Assembly (NCBI GenBank): GCA_019242475.1
Contig: JAFAVK010000073.1
Span: 1 to 51,972 of the forward strand
Source of the DNA: Acidobacteriota bacterium
GTDB lineage: Bacteria; Acidobacteriota; Blastocatellia; Pyrinomonadales; Pyrinomonadaceae
DNA: 51,972 bases
Direction: 5' to 3'
The notes under the pieces are model-generated. The model was not told the DNA's origin. It saw only the letters and a list, made by a program, of their open reading frames with translations, and searched no databases. The translations under genes and the position numbers were made by a program. Shown piece by piece: positions 34,455-42,940 of the stretch. The stretch's first letter is position 1, and each line of letters opens with the position of its first letter.

Positions 34455-35516
34455 ATGAGAGAAGAACACCATCGACAGGTGATCGCGCACCCGACAATCT
34501 CACCCTTCAAGACCTCCCGGATCAAGGACGTGGCCCACATGGCCGGCGTCTCGACGGCGACCGTCTCGCACGTCATCAACGGCACCAAGTACGTCACCGA
34601 CGACACGCGCAAGCGCGTGCAGGAGGCCATCGAGCGCTGCGAGTACCACCCGAACGCGCACGCCCGCTCGCTCGCCTCGGGCCGCAGCAACATGATCGGC
34701 CTGCTCATCTCCGACATCTCGAACCCCTTCTTCCCCGAGGTGGTCAAGGCCATCGAGTCGGCGGCCTTCGAGCGCGGCTACAACGTCATCCTGCTCAACA
34801 CCAACTACGACCCCGAGCGCGCCGCCGACTACGTGCGCCGCCTCTCCGAGCTGAAGATGGCGGGCGTGGCCCTGATGACCTCGGAGCTGGACTCCGAGCT
34901 GTTCCACGAGATCACGCGCCGGCAGGTCTCGGTCGTCTTCGACAGCCACGACCTCGCGGGCGACCGCATGGGCAACATCTGCGTGGACTACGCCGCCGGC
35001 ATCGAGGAGGCCGTCCGCCACCTCGTCAGCTTAGGCCACCGGCGCATCGCGCACATCGCCGGCGCCTCGCGCATCCCCTCGGGCGTCATCCGCCGCGAAG
35101 CCTTCCTCGACTTCATGAAGCGCTACCTGCCCGACGAGCCCGAACCGGCGGTCTACGAGGGCGACTTCCGCCTCGACGGCGGACGCCGCGCCGCGAGCGA
35201 AATCCTCGCCGCGCCGGAACTGCCCACGGCCGTCATCGCCGCCAACGACATGATGGCGCTCGGGGCGCTGCGCGAGTTCCGCAAGGCGGGGCTCTCCATC
35301 CCGCAGGACATCTCCCTCGTCGGCTTCGACGACATCGCCTTCGCGGCGCTCTCCGAGCCGCCGCTGACCACCGTCTGCTCGCCGCGCGCCGAGATCGGCC
35401 GCCGCGTCGTCGAGACGCTCGTCGCGATGATCGAGCACCCCGAGCAGCAGGGCTCGGAGCTGCGCATCCCGACGCACCTCATCACGCGCGACTCGACCGC
35501 CCCGCCGCGCAAGTAG
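34455..35516 (+). CDS. LacI-family transcriptional regulator
   Basis: This 353-residue protein starts with a short tail and then a LacI helix-turn-helix (IKDVAHMAGVSTATVSHVIN) with hinge YHPNAHARSLASG at about residue 70. The periplasmic-binding-like sensor domain follows: GLLISDISNPFFPEVVKA, LGHRRIAHIAGA, NDMMALGALREF and PQDISLVGFDDIAFA. Its recognition helix is identical to that of the hybrid LacI-ROK protein at 27602. It sits between the importer and the rhamnose genes, and an exact LacI-type operator lies before rhaEW, so it probably represses the rhamnose operon and perhaps the RG-I operon. The inducer is likely rhamnose, a pathway intermediate or an RG-I fragment. Confidence 0.92.
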   Translation: MREEHHRQVIAHPTISPFKTSRIKDVAHMAGVSTATVSHVINGTKYVTDDTRKRVQEAIERCEYHPNAHARSLASGRSNMIGLLISDISNPFFPEVVKAIESAAFERGYNVILLNTNYDPERAADYVRRLSELKMAGVALMTSELDSELFHEITRRQVSVVFDSHDLAGDRMGNICVDYAAGIEEAVRHLVSLGHRRIAHIAGASRIPSGVIRREAFLDFMKRYLPDEPEPAVYEGDFRLDGGRRAASEILAAPELPTAVIAANDMMALGALREFRKAGLSIPQDISLVGFDDIAFAALSEPPLTTVCSPRAEIGRRVVETLVAMIEHPEQQGSELRIPTHLITRDSTAPPRK

Positions 35517-35548
35517 ACCGGGGCGGCGCGCGGGGTGCCAATTACTGT

Positions 35549-35578
35549 TTGGCAAACGACCCCCCGAGCGAGTAGAAT
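35549..35578 (+). promoter_or_regulatory. Candidate sigma-70-type promoter of the rhamnose operon
   Basis: TTGGCA (35549-35554) and TAGAAT (35573-35578) are separated by 18 bases, a good match in a GC-rich genome. The -35 half is also the right arm of a small palindrome TGCCAA/TTGGCA (35536-35554). Transcription from here would leave a leader of about 170 bases before rhaEW that contains the operator at 35691. Confidence 0.5.
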
Positions 35579-35690
35579 CCGGCCTACCCCGTTAGTTAAG
35601 CAAGACCTGAAACCCGGAGCGCGTTCTTCCTGAGCCCGCGCGTGTGCCCCCGCGACGCCGGCGACTTCGGCATTTTTACGGCCCCGCAGA

Positions 35691-35704
35691 GTTAACCGCT
35701 TGAC
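35691..35704. promoter_or_regulatory. LacI-type operator before rhaEW
   Basis: GTTAACCGCTTGAC fits GTNAANCGNTTNAC at all ten fixed positions. It lies 49 bases before the rhaEW start and about 112 bases after the candidate -10 element, so repression would be by blocking elongation or by a closer unseen promoter. Confidence 0.65.
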
Positions 35705-35753
35705 CGCGACGGCCCGCACGTCCGGGCCGCAGTCTCAAACCGCAGGAGGGTTT

Positions 35754-37952
35754 ATGAGCAGCCAACGCGAGAAGAAATCTTTCGAGTACGTGAAGTACCT
35801 CTGGCAGGACGAGGTCGCGGAGCAACTAAAGGGGCTCGACCGCCTCGTCTACCGCTCGAACAAGCTGGGCGAAGACCTGACGCTCACCAACACGGGCGGC
35901 GGCAACACGTCCTCGAAACTCGTCGAGCGCGACCCCCTGACAGGGCAGGAGACGGAAGTCCTCTGGGTCAAGGGCTCGGGCGGCGACCTGCGCACGGCCA
36001 AGCGCGACGGCTTCGCCTCCTTCTACCTCGACAAGATTCGCGCGATGAAGCCGATCTACCTCGACCACCCGGAGAACGGCCCGAAGACCGAGATCGAGGA
36101 CGCGATGTACCCGATGTACAGCCACTGCGTCTTCAACCTCAACCCGCGCGCCGGCTCCATCGACACGCCGCTCCACACGCTCGTCCCCTACCAGCACGTT
36201 GACCACCTCCACCCGAACGCCGTCATCGCCGTCGCCGCCTCCGTCAACCAGGAGCGCCTGACGAAGGAGATTTACGGCGACGAGATCATCTACATCCCGT
36301 GGCAGCGCCCCGGCTTCGACATCGGCCTGAAGATCGAGCAGTTGATTCAGGAGAACCCGCAGGCGAGGGGCATCCTGCTCGGTCACCACGGCATGAGCAG
36401 TTGGAGCAACGACGACAAGACCTGCTACGAGACGGCGCTCGAAATCATCGACCGCGCCGCGCGCTACATCGAGTCGAAGGACAGAGGCGCGGAGACCTTC
36501 GGCGGGCAGAAGCACGCGGCCCTGCCAGAGGCCGACCGCCGCCGCATCATCGCCGAGGTTATTCCTTTCGTCCGCGGCCAGGTCTCCGTCTACAAGCGCT
36601 TCGTCGGCACGGTGCAGGACGACGAGCGGATGCTCCGCTTCGTCAACAGTCACGACGCGCCGCGCCTCGCCGCGCTCGGCACCTCCTGCCCCGACCACTT
36701 CCTGAGAACAAAAATCAAGCCGCTCTTCGTCGATTGGAACCCGGCGAGCGGAGACATCGAGTCTCTTAAGAAGGCCATCGCCGACGGGCTGGTCGAATAC
36801 CGCAAGGACTACGCGGCCTACTACGACCGCTGCAAGCACCCCGACTCGCCCGCGATGCGCGACCCGAACCCGACGGTCGTCTTGATACCGGGCCTCGGGA
36901 TGCTCGCGTGGGGCAAGAACAAGAGCGAGTCGCGCGTGACGGCCGAGTTCTACAACTGCGCCATCGAAGTCATGCGCGGCGCCGAGGCCATCGACGAGTA
37001 CGAGGCGATGGATCAGCAGGAGGCTTTCGACATCGAGTACTGGCTGCTCGAAGAGGCCAAGCTCCGCCGCATGCCGCCCGAGAAGGAGCTCGACCGCCAG
37101 ATCATCGTCGTCATCGGCGCGGGCGCCGGCATCGGCAAAGAGACCGCGCACCGGCTGGTCAAGGAGGGCGCGCACATCGTCTGCGTTGACCTCAACGAAG
37201 AGTCGGCGAAGGAGACGGCGCAGGAGATCATCGGGCAGTACGGCCCCGGCATCGGCGTCGCCGGGACGGGCATCAGCAACTGCGGCCCGGCCATCGGCCT
37301 CGCGTGCGACATCACGAACCGCGAGAGCGTCCGCCAGATGTTCGAGGACGTGATGCTCGCCTACGGCGGCATCGACGCCGTCGTCGTCACCGCGGGCGTC
37401 TTCGTCGCGCCCGACAAGTCGGGCCGCGTCGAAGACCGCCACTGGGCTCTGACCTTCGGCATCAACGTCACCGGCGCCTACGTCGTCGCCGACGAGGCAT
37501 ACCAGATATTCAAGAAGCAGGGCTTGACCGGCAACATCGTCCTGACGACGAGCGCCAACGCGGTCGTCGCCAAGAAGGGGAGCCTCGCCTACGACACGAG
37601 CAAGGCAGCGGCCAACCACCTGACGCGCGAGCTGGCTATCGAGTTCGCCCCGCTCGTCCGCGTCAACGCCGTCGCGCCTGCCACGGTCGTCAAGGGCAGC
37701 ACGATGTTCCCGCGCGACCGCGTCATCGCCAGCCTGACCAAGTACAACATCGACTTCGACGAGTCCGAAGAGACCGAATCCCTGCGCGACAAGCTGGCGC
37801 AGTTCTACGCCAAGCGCTCGCTCACGCAGACGCCCATCGAGCCGCTCGACCAGGCCGAGGGCATCTTCCTGCTCGTCTCGAAACGGCTGGCTAAAACTAC
37901 CGGCCACGTCATCCCCGTGGACGGCGGCTTGCAGGACGGCTTCATGAGGTAG
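35754..37952 (+). CDS. rhaEW: Bifunctional rhamnulose-1-phosphate aldolase / lactaldehyde dehydrogenase
   Basis: This 732-residue fusion has an N-terminal class II aldolase domain (about 1-430) with LTNTGGGNTSSKL, VLWVKGSGGDL and PYQHVDHLHPNAVIAVAAS (metal histidines), plus GILLGHHGMSSW. A C-terminal short-chain dehydrogenase follows (about 440-732) with IVVIGAGAGIGKETAHRL (NAD-binding) and AYDTSKAA (catalytic Tyr-x-x-x-Lys). This matches RhaEW, which splits L-rhamnulose-1-phosphate to DHAP and L-lactaldehyde and oxidises the aldehyde to L-lactate. ATG 35754 has AGGAGG five bases upstream. It is the first gene of the rhamnose operon, 12 bases before rhaI. Lactate produced here would be used by LutABC downstream. 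Confidence 0.93.
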   Translation: MSSQREKKSFEYVKYLWQDEVAEQLKGLDRLVYRSNKLGEDLTLTNTGGGNTSSKLVERDPLTGQETEVLWVKGSGGDLRTAKRDGFASFYLDKIRAMKPIYLDHPENGPKTEIEDAMYPMYSHCVFNLNPRAGSIDTPLHTLVPYQHVDHLHPNAVIAVAASVNQERLTKEIYGDEIIYIPWQRPGFDIGLKIEQLIQENPQARGILLGHHGMSSWSNDDKTCYETALEIIDRAARYIESKDRGAETFGGQKHAALPEADRRRIIAEVIPFVRGQVSVYKRFVGTVQDDERMLRFVNSHDAPRLAALGTSCPDHFLRTKIKPLFVDWNPASGDIESLKKAIADGLVEYRKDYAAYYDRCKHPDSPAMRDPNPTVVLIPGLGMLAWGKNKSESRVTAEFYNCAIEVMRGAEAIDEYEAMDQQEAFDIEYWLLEEAKLRRMPPEKELDRQIIVVIGAGAGIGKETAHRLVKEGAHIVCVDLNEESAKETAQEIIGQYGPGIGVAGTGISNCGPAIGLACDITNRESVRQMFEDVMLAYGGIDAVVVTAGVFVAPDKSGRVEDRHWALTFGINVTGAYVVADEAYQIFKKQGLTGNIVLTTSANAVVAKKGSLAYDTSKAAANHLTRELAIEFAPLVRVNAVAPATVVKGSTMFPRDRVIASLTKYNIDFDESEETESLRDKLAQFYAKRSLTQTPIEPLDQAEGIFLLVSKRLAKTTGHVIPVDGGLQDGFMR

Positions 37953-37964
37953 GAGAGAACATCG

Positions 37965-39266
37965 ATGGCTACTCACTTCGAGATTGACGACGACTTCATC
38001 GCCGAGCAGAACAAGGCGGCCGGGGCGTGGGTCGAGGAGGACTACGCACACCTCGGCAAACAGCTCAGCCGCCGCGGGCGCGACATCGAGGAGCTGACGG
38101 CGAAGGCGCAGGCGTTCCGCGTGGCGGTGCCCTCCTGGGGCGTCGGCACGGGCGGGACGCGGTTCGCGCGCTTCCCCGGCGTGGGCGAGCCGCGCGGCAT
38201 CTTCGAGAAGCTGGAAGACTGCGCGACCATCAACAAGCTCGTCCGCTCGACGCCCGGCGTCTCCCTCCACATCCCCTGGGACAAGCCCGAAGACCCCGAA
38301 GCGCTCGTCGAGTTCGCCCGGAGCCGCGGCCTCCACTTCGACGCGATGAACTCGAACACGTTCCAGGATCAGGTCAACCAACCGCACTCCTACAAGTACG
38401 GCAGCCTGACGAACCCGGACGCCGCGGTGCGCCGCCAGGCCGTCGAGCACAACGTCGAGTGCATCGAGCTGGGCCGGAAGCTCGGCTCGAAGGCGCACAC
38501 GGTCTGGGTCGGCGACGGCGGGAACTTTGCGGGCCAGCAGCATTTCCGACGCGCGCTGGAGCTGTACCTCGACAGCATGCGCGACATCTACAAGGCGCTG
38601 CCCTCGGACTGGCGGCTCTTCATCGAGCACAAGTTCTACGAGCCGGCCTTCTACTCGACGGTCATCAACGACTGGGGCGTGAGCTACCACTGCGCGCGCG
38701 AGCTGGGGCCGCAGGCGTTCTGCCTCGTTGACCTCGGCCACCACGCGCCGAACGTCAACATCGAGATGATCGTCGCGCGCCTCATCCAGTTCGGCAAGCT
38801 GGCCGGCTTCCACTTCAACGACTCGAAGTACGGCGACGACGACCTCGACGCGGGCTCGATCAAGCCCTTCCAGCTCTTCCTCATCTTCAACGAGCTGGTG
38901 GACGCCGAACTGTCGAAGGTCGAGAACTTCGACCCGGCCTACATGCTCGACCAGTCGCACAACGTGACCGACCCGGTCGAGTCCCTGATGTCGAGCGCCG
39001 TGGAGCTTTCGCGCGCCTACGTCCAGGCGCACCTCGTAGACCGCGACGCCCTGACGGAGGCGCAGGAGCGCTGCGACCCCTTGATGGCGCTCGCCGCGCT
39101 CAAGCAGGCGTTCACGACGGACGTGGCGCCCATCCTCGCCCGCGCCCGCGAGCGCGAGGGCGGCGCCATCGACCCCGTCGCCGCCTACCGCGCCAGCGGC
39201 TACCGCCAGCGCAAGGCCGAGGAGCGCCCCGCGCAGAAGGGCGCGGCCGCCTCGGGGATCGTTTAG
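37965..39266 (+). CDS. rhaI: L-rhamnose isomerase (RhaI type)
   Basis: This 433-residue TIM-barrel isomerase converts L-rhamnose to L-rhamnulose. Metal and substrate blocks are FIEHKFYEPAFY (Glu), CLVDLGHHAPNVNIEM (Asp, His) and GFHFNDSKYGDDDLDAGS (His, Asp). The length and blocks fit the RhaI group found in Pseudomonas, Streptomyces and Bacteroidota rather than E. coli RhaA. AGGAGAG precedes ATG 37965, and rhaEW ends 12 bases upstream. It is followed by an AT-rich inverted repeat and the kinase gene. Confidence 0.93.
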   Translation: MATHFEIDDDFIAEQNKAAGAWVEEDYAHLGKQLSRRGRDIEELTAKAQAFRVAVPSWGVGTGGTRFARFPGVGEPRGIFEKLEDCATINKLVRSTPGVSLHIPWDKPEDPEALVEFARSRGLHFDAMNSNTFQDQVNQPHSYKYGSLTNPDAAVRRQAVEHNVECIELGRKLGSKAHTVWVGDGGNFAGQQHFRRALELYLDSMRDIYKALPSDWRLFIEHKFYEPAFYSTVINDWGVSYHCARELGPQAFCLVDLGHHAPNVNIEMIVARLIQFGKLAGFHFNDSKYGDDDLDAGSIKPFQLFLIFNELVDAELSKVENFDPAYMLDQSHNVTDPVESLMSSAVELSRAYVQAHLVDRDALTEAQERCDPLMALAALKQAFTTDVAPILARAREREGGAIDPVAAYRASGYRQRKAEERPAQKGAAASGIV

Positions 39267-39269
39267 GAA

Positions 39270-39383
39270 TTTTTGATTTTAGATTTTTGATTTGAAGAAG
39301 CACCCGGCGGTCGGTTTTTAGTTCGGCTGAAAGCTGACCGCCTCGTCCTGACGGCCTCAAATCAAAAATCAAAAATCTAAAAT
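39270..39383. repeat. AT-rich inverted arrays of seven-base words before rhaB
   Basis: The left arm (about 39270-39296) reads in steps such as GATTTTA, GATTTTT, GATTTGA. The right arm (39357-39383) carries the complementary words ATCAAAA, ATCAAAA, ATCTAAA. Between them lies a second hairpin with stem GGCGGTC/GACCGCC (39306-39312, 39336-39342). The right arm overlaps the A of the rhaB start codon. The base content differs sharply from the GC-rich genes on either side. Confidence 0.75.
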
Positions 39384-40887
39384 GGAAGACTCTCTCTACA
39401 TCGCGGTTGACCTCGGCGCGGGGAGCGGGCGCGTCTTCCTGTGCGGCGTGGCCGAGGGCGAGCTGCGGCTCGAAGAGGTGCGGCGGTTCAAGTACCCGCC
39501 GCGCGAAGAGGGCGGCCACCTGCGCTGGCCGTTCGCGGAGATTCTCGGCGAGATAAAAGAAGGGTTGCGGGAGGCGGGCGCGCGCGCGCGGCAGTCCGGG
39601 CGCCGTGTGCGGAGCATAGGGGTTGACAGTTGGGCGGTCGATTACGGGCTGGTTGACTCCGCAGGGGAGTTGATTGAAGACCCGGTCTGCTACCGCGACC
39701 GGCGGACGGGCGGGTTGATGGAAGAGGTCTTCCGCGTCGTCCCGCGCGGGGAGTTGTTCGAGCGGACGGGGATTCAATTCCTCGAACTGAACACGCTCTA
39801 CCAGTTGTTCGCGCACGCGCGCGAGGGCTTCCCCGAAGCTGCCGCGCGGCTCCTGCTGATTCCCGACCTCATCAACTTCATGCTCACGGGCCGCGCCGCG
39901 TGCGAGTACACGAACGCGACGACGACGCAGTTGGTCGGCGCGCGGACGGGCGGGTGGGATGAAGAGTTGATTGAACGCCTGCGACTGCCGCGCCGTCTGC
40001 TGGCCGAGATAGTTCCGGCGGGGGCAGACCTCGGGCCGCTCGCGCCTTCGTTGGCCGAAGAGTTGGGGCTCGAAGGCGTGCGGGTCGTCGCGCCGGCGAC
40101 GCACGACACGGGGAGCGCGGTGGCCGGCGCGCCGCTCGAAGCAGGGTGGGCCTACATCTCTTCGGGCACCTGGTCGCTGGTCGGCGTCGAGCGCGCCGGG
40201 CCGCTCGTCTCAGGCGAGGTCGCGCGCCACAACTTCACGAACGAGGGCGGGGCGTTCGGCACCGTCCGCTTCCTGAAGAACGTGATGGGGCTCTGGCTCT
40301 TCGAGTCGTGCCGCGCCGAGTGGGCCGCGCGCGGCGCGGGCGTCGAGTACGAAGAGCTGCTCGGGAGGGTCAATAGTTTAAAAGAACACGCCGGCTTCAT
40401 CTTCCCCGACGACCCACGACTTTTTAACCCGACCTCGATGCTCGAAGCGGTCGCCGCGCAGCTCAGAGAGAACGGGCAGCAAGTCTCGACCGAAGACCCC
40501 ACGGCGCTGTCGAAGGTGATACTCGACTCGCTCGCCATGCGTTACGCGTCGGTGCTGCGCACGGTCGAGGAGCTGACGGGGGAGAAGATTGCAGGCGTGC
40601 AGATCGTCGGCGGCGGGAGCCGCAACGATTATCTTAATCAGGCGACCGCGGACGCGACGGGGCGGCCCGTGCTCGCCGGGCCGGTCGAGGCGACGGTGAC
40701 GGGCAACGTGCTCGTGCAGGCCGTCGCCTCCGGGCGCTTCGCGTCGCTCGCCGAGGGAAGACGGCACGTCGCGGAGAACGTTTCCCTTCGTCGGTTCGAG
40801 CCGCGCCCGACAGAGAAGATTGAAGAGGCCGCGCGGCGCTACGCCGAAGTCGAAGCGCGTTACCTTGAAGCGGCGGCCGCGGCCTGA
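39382..40887 (+). CDS. rhaB: Rhamnulokinase
   Basis: This 501-residue FGGY-family kinase phosphorylates L-rhamnulose to rhamnulose-1-phosphate. Landmarks are AVDLGAGSGRVFL (phosphate 1), IGVDSWAVDYGLVD, LIPDLINFMLTGRAACE, ISSGTWSLVGVE (phosphate 2) and GVQIVGGGSRNDYLNQATA with GPVEATVTGNVLVQA (adenosine site), all typical of rhamnulokinases. The start codon directly abuts an AT-rich repeat, and no Shine-Dalgarno sequence is visible. It lies between rhaI and the tandem aldolase gene (18-base gap). Confidence 0.94.
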   Translation: MEDSLYIAVDLGAGSGRVFLCGVAEGELRLEEVRRFKYPPREEGGHLRWPFAEILGEIKEGLREAGARARQSGRRVRSIGVDSWAVDYGLVDSAGELIEDPVCYRDRRTGGLMEEVFRVVPRGELFERTGIQFLELNTLYQLFAHAREGFPEAAARLLLIPDLINFMLTGRAACEYTNATTTQLVGARTGGWDEELIERLRLPRRLLAEIVPAGADLGPLAPSLAEELGLEGVRVVAPATHDTGSAVAGAPLEAGWAYISSGTWSLVGVERAGPLVSGEVARHNFTNEGGAFGTVRFLKNVMGLWLFESCRAEWAARGAGVEYEELLGRVNSLKEHAGFIFPDDPRLFNPTSMLEAVAAQLRENGQQVSTEDPTALSKVILDSLAMRYASVLRTVEELTGEKIAGVQIVGGGSRNDYLNQATADATGRPVLAGPVEATVTGNVLVQAVASGRFASLAEGRRHVAENVSLRRFEPRPTEKIEEAARRYAEVEARYLEAAAAA

Positions 40888-40905
40888 ACGACGGAAGAAG
40901 GTTCG

Positions 40906-42201
40906 ATGAGCAGACTCTCAAAGTACGTGCACCCGCGCGACGAGATCATGCAGACGATGGAGCGCATCTATCGTTACCGCATGACGACGACCTCGGGCGG
41001 CAACCTTTCGATCCGCGAGCCGGACGGCACGGTCTGGGTCACGCCCGCGCGCGTGGACAAGGGCGGCCTGCGCCGCGAAGACATCGTCCGCGTCAACCCC
41101 GACGGCTCGACCGAAGGCTTGCACCCGCCCTCGTCCGAGCTGCCCTTCCACCAGATGTGCTACTCGGCGCGGCCGGACATCCGCGGCGTCGTCCACGCGC
41201 ACGCCGTCGCGCTCGTCGCCTTCAGCATCACGGGGCAGGCGCCCGACACGCGCCTCTTCCACCAGTCGCGCCACGTCTGCGGCCCCGTCGGCTTCGCGCC
41301 CTACGCCTTGCCCGGCAGTGAAGATTTGGGAAAGAGCATCGCCGACACTTTCGAGAAGGGCTTCGACTGCGTCGTGCTCGAAAATCACGGCGTCGCCGTC
41401 GGCGGCCAGAGTTTGCAGAACGCATTCCAGAAGTTCGAGACGCTTGAGTTCACCGCGAAGACGCTCATCAAGGCGCGGCTGCTCGGCGAGGTTCGTTACC
41501 TGAGCGAGGAGGAGCTGGAGCTGCGCAACCAGGTGCCGCCGCTCGAAGAGTTCGAAGCCACGTCGCCTTCGAGCCGCGAGCGCGAGCTGCGCCGGCAGCT
41601 CGCGGACTTCACGCGCCGCGGCTATGACCACCGCCTCTTCATCAGCACCGGCGGCAGCTTCTCGGCGCGCGTGGATGAAGACTCTTTTCTCATCACGCCT
41701 TCCCAGGTAGACCGGCACGCGCTCGACGTGGAAGACCTCGTGCTCGTGCGGCGGGGGCGCGCCGAGGCGGGCAAGCGCGCGAGCCGCGCCGCGCGCAACC
41801 ACCAGGCCATCTACGAGCGACACGCGAACGTCGGCGCCGTGCTCAACGCCTCGCCGGTGAACGTGACGGCGTTCAGCGTGACCCGCGCGCCCCTGGACTC
41901 GCGCACGATTCCGGAGAGCTACCTGCTGCTGCGCGACGTGGGGCGCGTCCCTTACGGCGTGCAGTTCCGCGACCCCGAGGGGCTCGCGCGGCAGGTCTCG
42001 CTGAGCGCGCCCATCGCGCTGCTTGAGAACGACGGCGTGCTCGTCCTCGGCGCCAGCGTGCTCGAAGCGTTCGACCGTTTGGAAGTGCTCGAATCAACCT
42101 CCGAAGCCCTCGTCAACAGCCGCCTCATCGGCGAGGTCGCGCCGATGTCGGACGAGGTCATCGACGACCTCAAGCGCGCCTTCGCGTCGATGCTGGCGTG
42201 A
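40906..42201 (+). CDS. Tandem class II aldolase/adducin-like protein with degenerate second domain
   Basis: This 431-residue protein contains two class II aldolase domains. The first (about 5-205) keeps [17 protein letters not shown] (E78), VVHAHAVA (H97, H99) and ENHGVAVGG (H161), a full zinc site. The second (about 225-431) repeats the fold with STGGSFSAR, but the H-x-H position reads NAS (314-316), the third histidine is aspartate (ENDGV, D376) and the glutamate is lost, so it cannot bind zinc in the usual way. With rhaEW already supplying an aldolase, this protein may act on another deoxy-sugar phosphate such as fuculose-1-phosphate, or be regulatory. The ribosome site is GAAGAAGG. Confidence 0.87.
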   Translation: MSRLSKYVHPRDEIMQTMERIYRYRMTTTSGGNLSIREPDGTVWVTPARVDKGGLRREDIVRVNPDGSTEGLHPPSSELPFHQMCYSARPDIRGVVHAHAVALVAFSITGQAPDTRLFHQSRHVCGPVGFAPYALPGSEDLGKSIADTFEKGFDCVVLENHGVAVGGQSLQNAFQKFETLEFTAKTLIKARLLGEVRYLSEEELELRNQVPPLEEFEATSPSSRERELRRQLADFTRRGYDHRLFISTGGSFSARVDEDSFLITPSQVDRHALDVEDLVLVRRGRAEAGKRASRAARNHQAIYERHANVGAVLNASPVNVTAFSVTRAPLDSRTIPESYLLLRDVGRVPYGVQFRDPEGLARQVSLSAPIALLENDGVLVLGASVLEAFDRLEVLESTSEALVNSRLIGEVAPMSDEVIDDLKRAFASMLA

Positions 42202-42214
42202 GGGCGCCCCGAGG

Positions 42215-42940
42215 ATGAGAGTCTCGCTCTTCATCACCTGTCTGATCGACCAGCTCTGGCCCTCGGTCGGTTCGAGCGCGGTCGAAGTCCTGCGGCGCGC
42301 GGGCTGCGAGGTCGTCTTCGACGAGCGGCAGACCTGCTGCGGCCAGCCGGCCTTCAACACGGGCTACCGCGCGGAGGCGCGCCGGCTCGCGCGCCGCTTC
42401 ATAGAGATTTTTGAAGAGGGAGGCGCCGACTACGTCGTCAGCCCCTCGGGGTCTTGCACGGCGATGGCGCACCACTTCCACGAGTTGTTCGCCGACGACG
42501 AGGCTTGGCGCCGCCGCGCCGAAGCGCTCGCCGCGCGCACGTACGAGTTCGGCGGATTCCTCGTCAACGTGCTCAAGGTCGAGGACGTGGGCGCCAGCTT
42601 CAAAGGGCGCGTCACCTGGCACGACGCCTGCCACGGCCTGCGGGATTTGGGATTGCGCGAGGAGCCGCGCCGCTTGATTCGCGGCGTGCGCGGCGCCGAG
42701 TTCGTCGAGCTGGCGAACGCCGACTCATGCTGCGGCTTCGGCGGGACGTTCTCGGTCAAGTACCCGGAGATTTCCGTCGCCATCCTCGACAACAAGATCG
42801 ACGCGATTGAGAAGGCAGGCGTCCGCGCCGTCGTCTCCGGCGACGCGAGCTGCCTGATGCAGATCGGCGGAAGACTGACGCGCAACAACTCTTCGGTGAA
42901 GACGATGCACCTGGCCGAGCTGCTCGCGTCGAGGGAGTGA
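42215..42940 (+). CDS. lutA: L-lactate oxidation iron-sulfur protein LutA
   Basis: This 241-residue protein carries two CCG-type cysteine-rich domains: DERQTCCGQPAFNTGY and ADSCCGFGGTFSVKYP, with WHDACHGLRDLG and SPSGSCTAMAHH between. This is the LutA/YkgE (GlpC/HdrB-like) pattern. With LutB and LutC it oxidises L-lactate to pyruvate. ATG 42215 with GAGG upstream gives the usual length; the frame is open further upstream through the aldolase gene. Its TGA overlaps the ATG of lutB by one base. Confidence 0.92.
   Translation: MRVSLFITCLIDQLWPSVGSSAVEVLRRAGCEVVFDERQTCCGQPAFNTGYRAEARRLARRFIEIFEEGGADYVVSPSGSCTAMAHHFHELFADDEAWRRRAEALAARTYEFGGFLVNVLKVEDVGASFKGRVTWHDACHGLRDLGLREEPRRLIRGVRGAEFVELANADSCCGFGGTFSVKYPEISVAILDNKIDAIEKAGVRAVVSGDASCLMQIGGRLTRNNSSVKTMHLAELLASRE

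Noticed and set aside
35826..39032. A 1068-codon open frame on the minus strand opposite rhaEW and rhaI
   Set aside because: It is the complement of two clear genes in a high-GC genome where antisense frames stay open by codon bias; its sequence is Arg/Val/Asp-rich low complexity without motifs.
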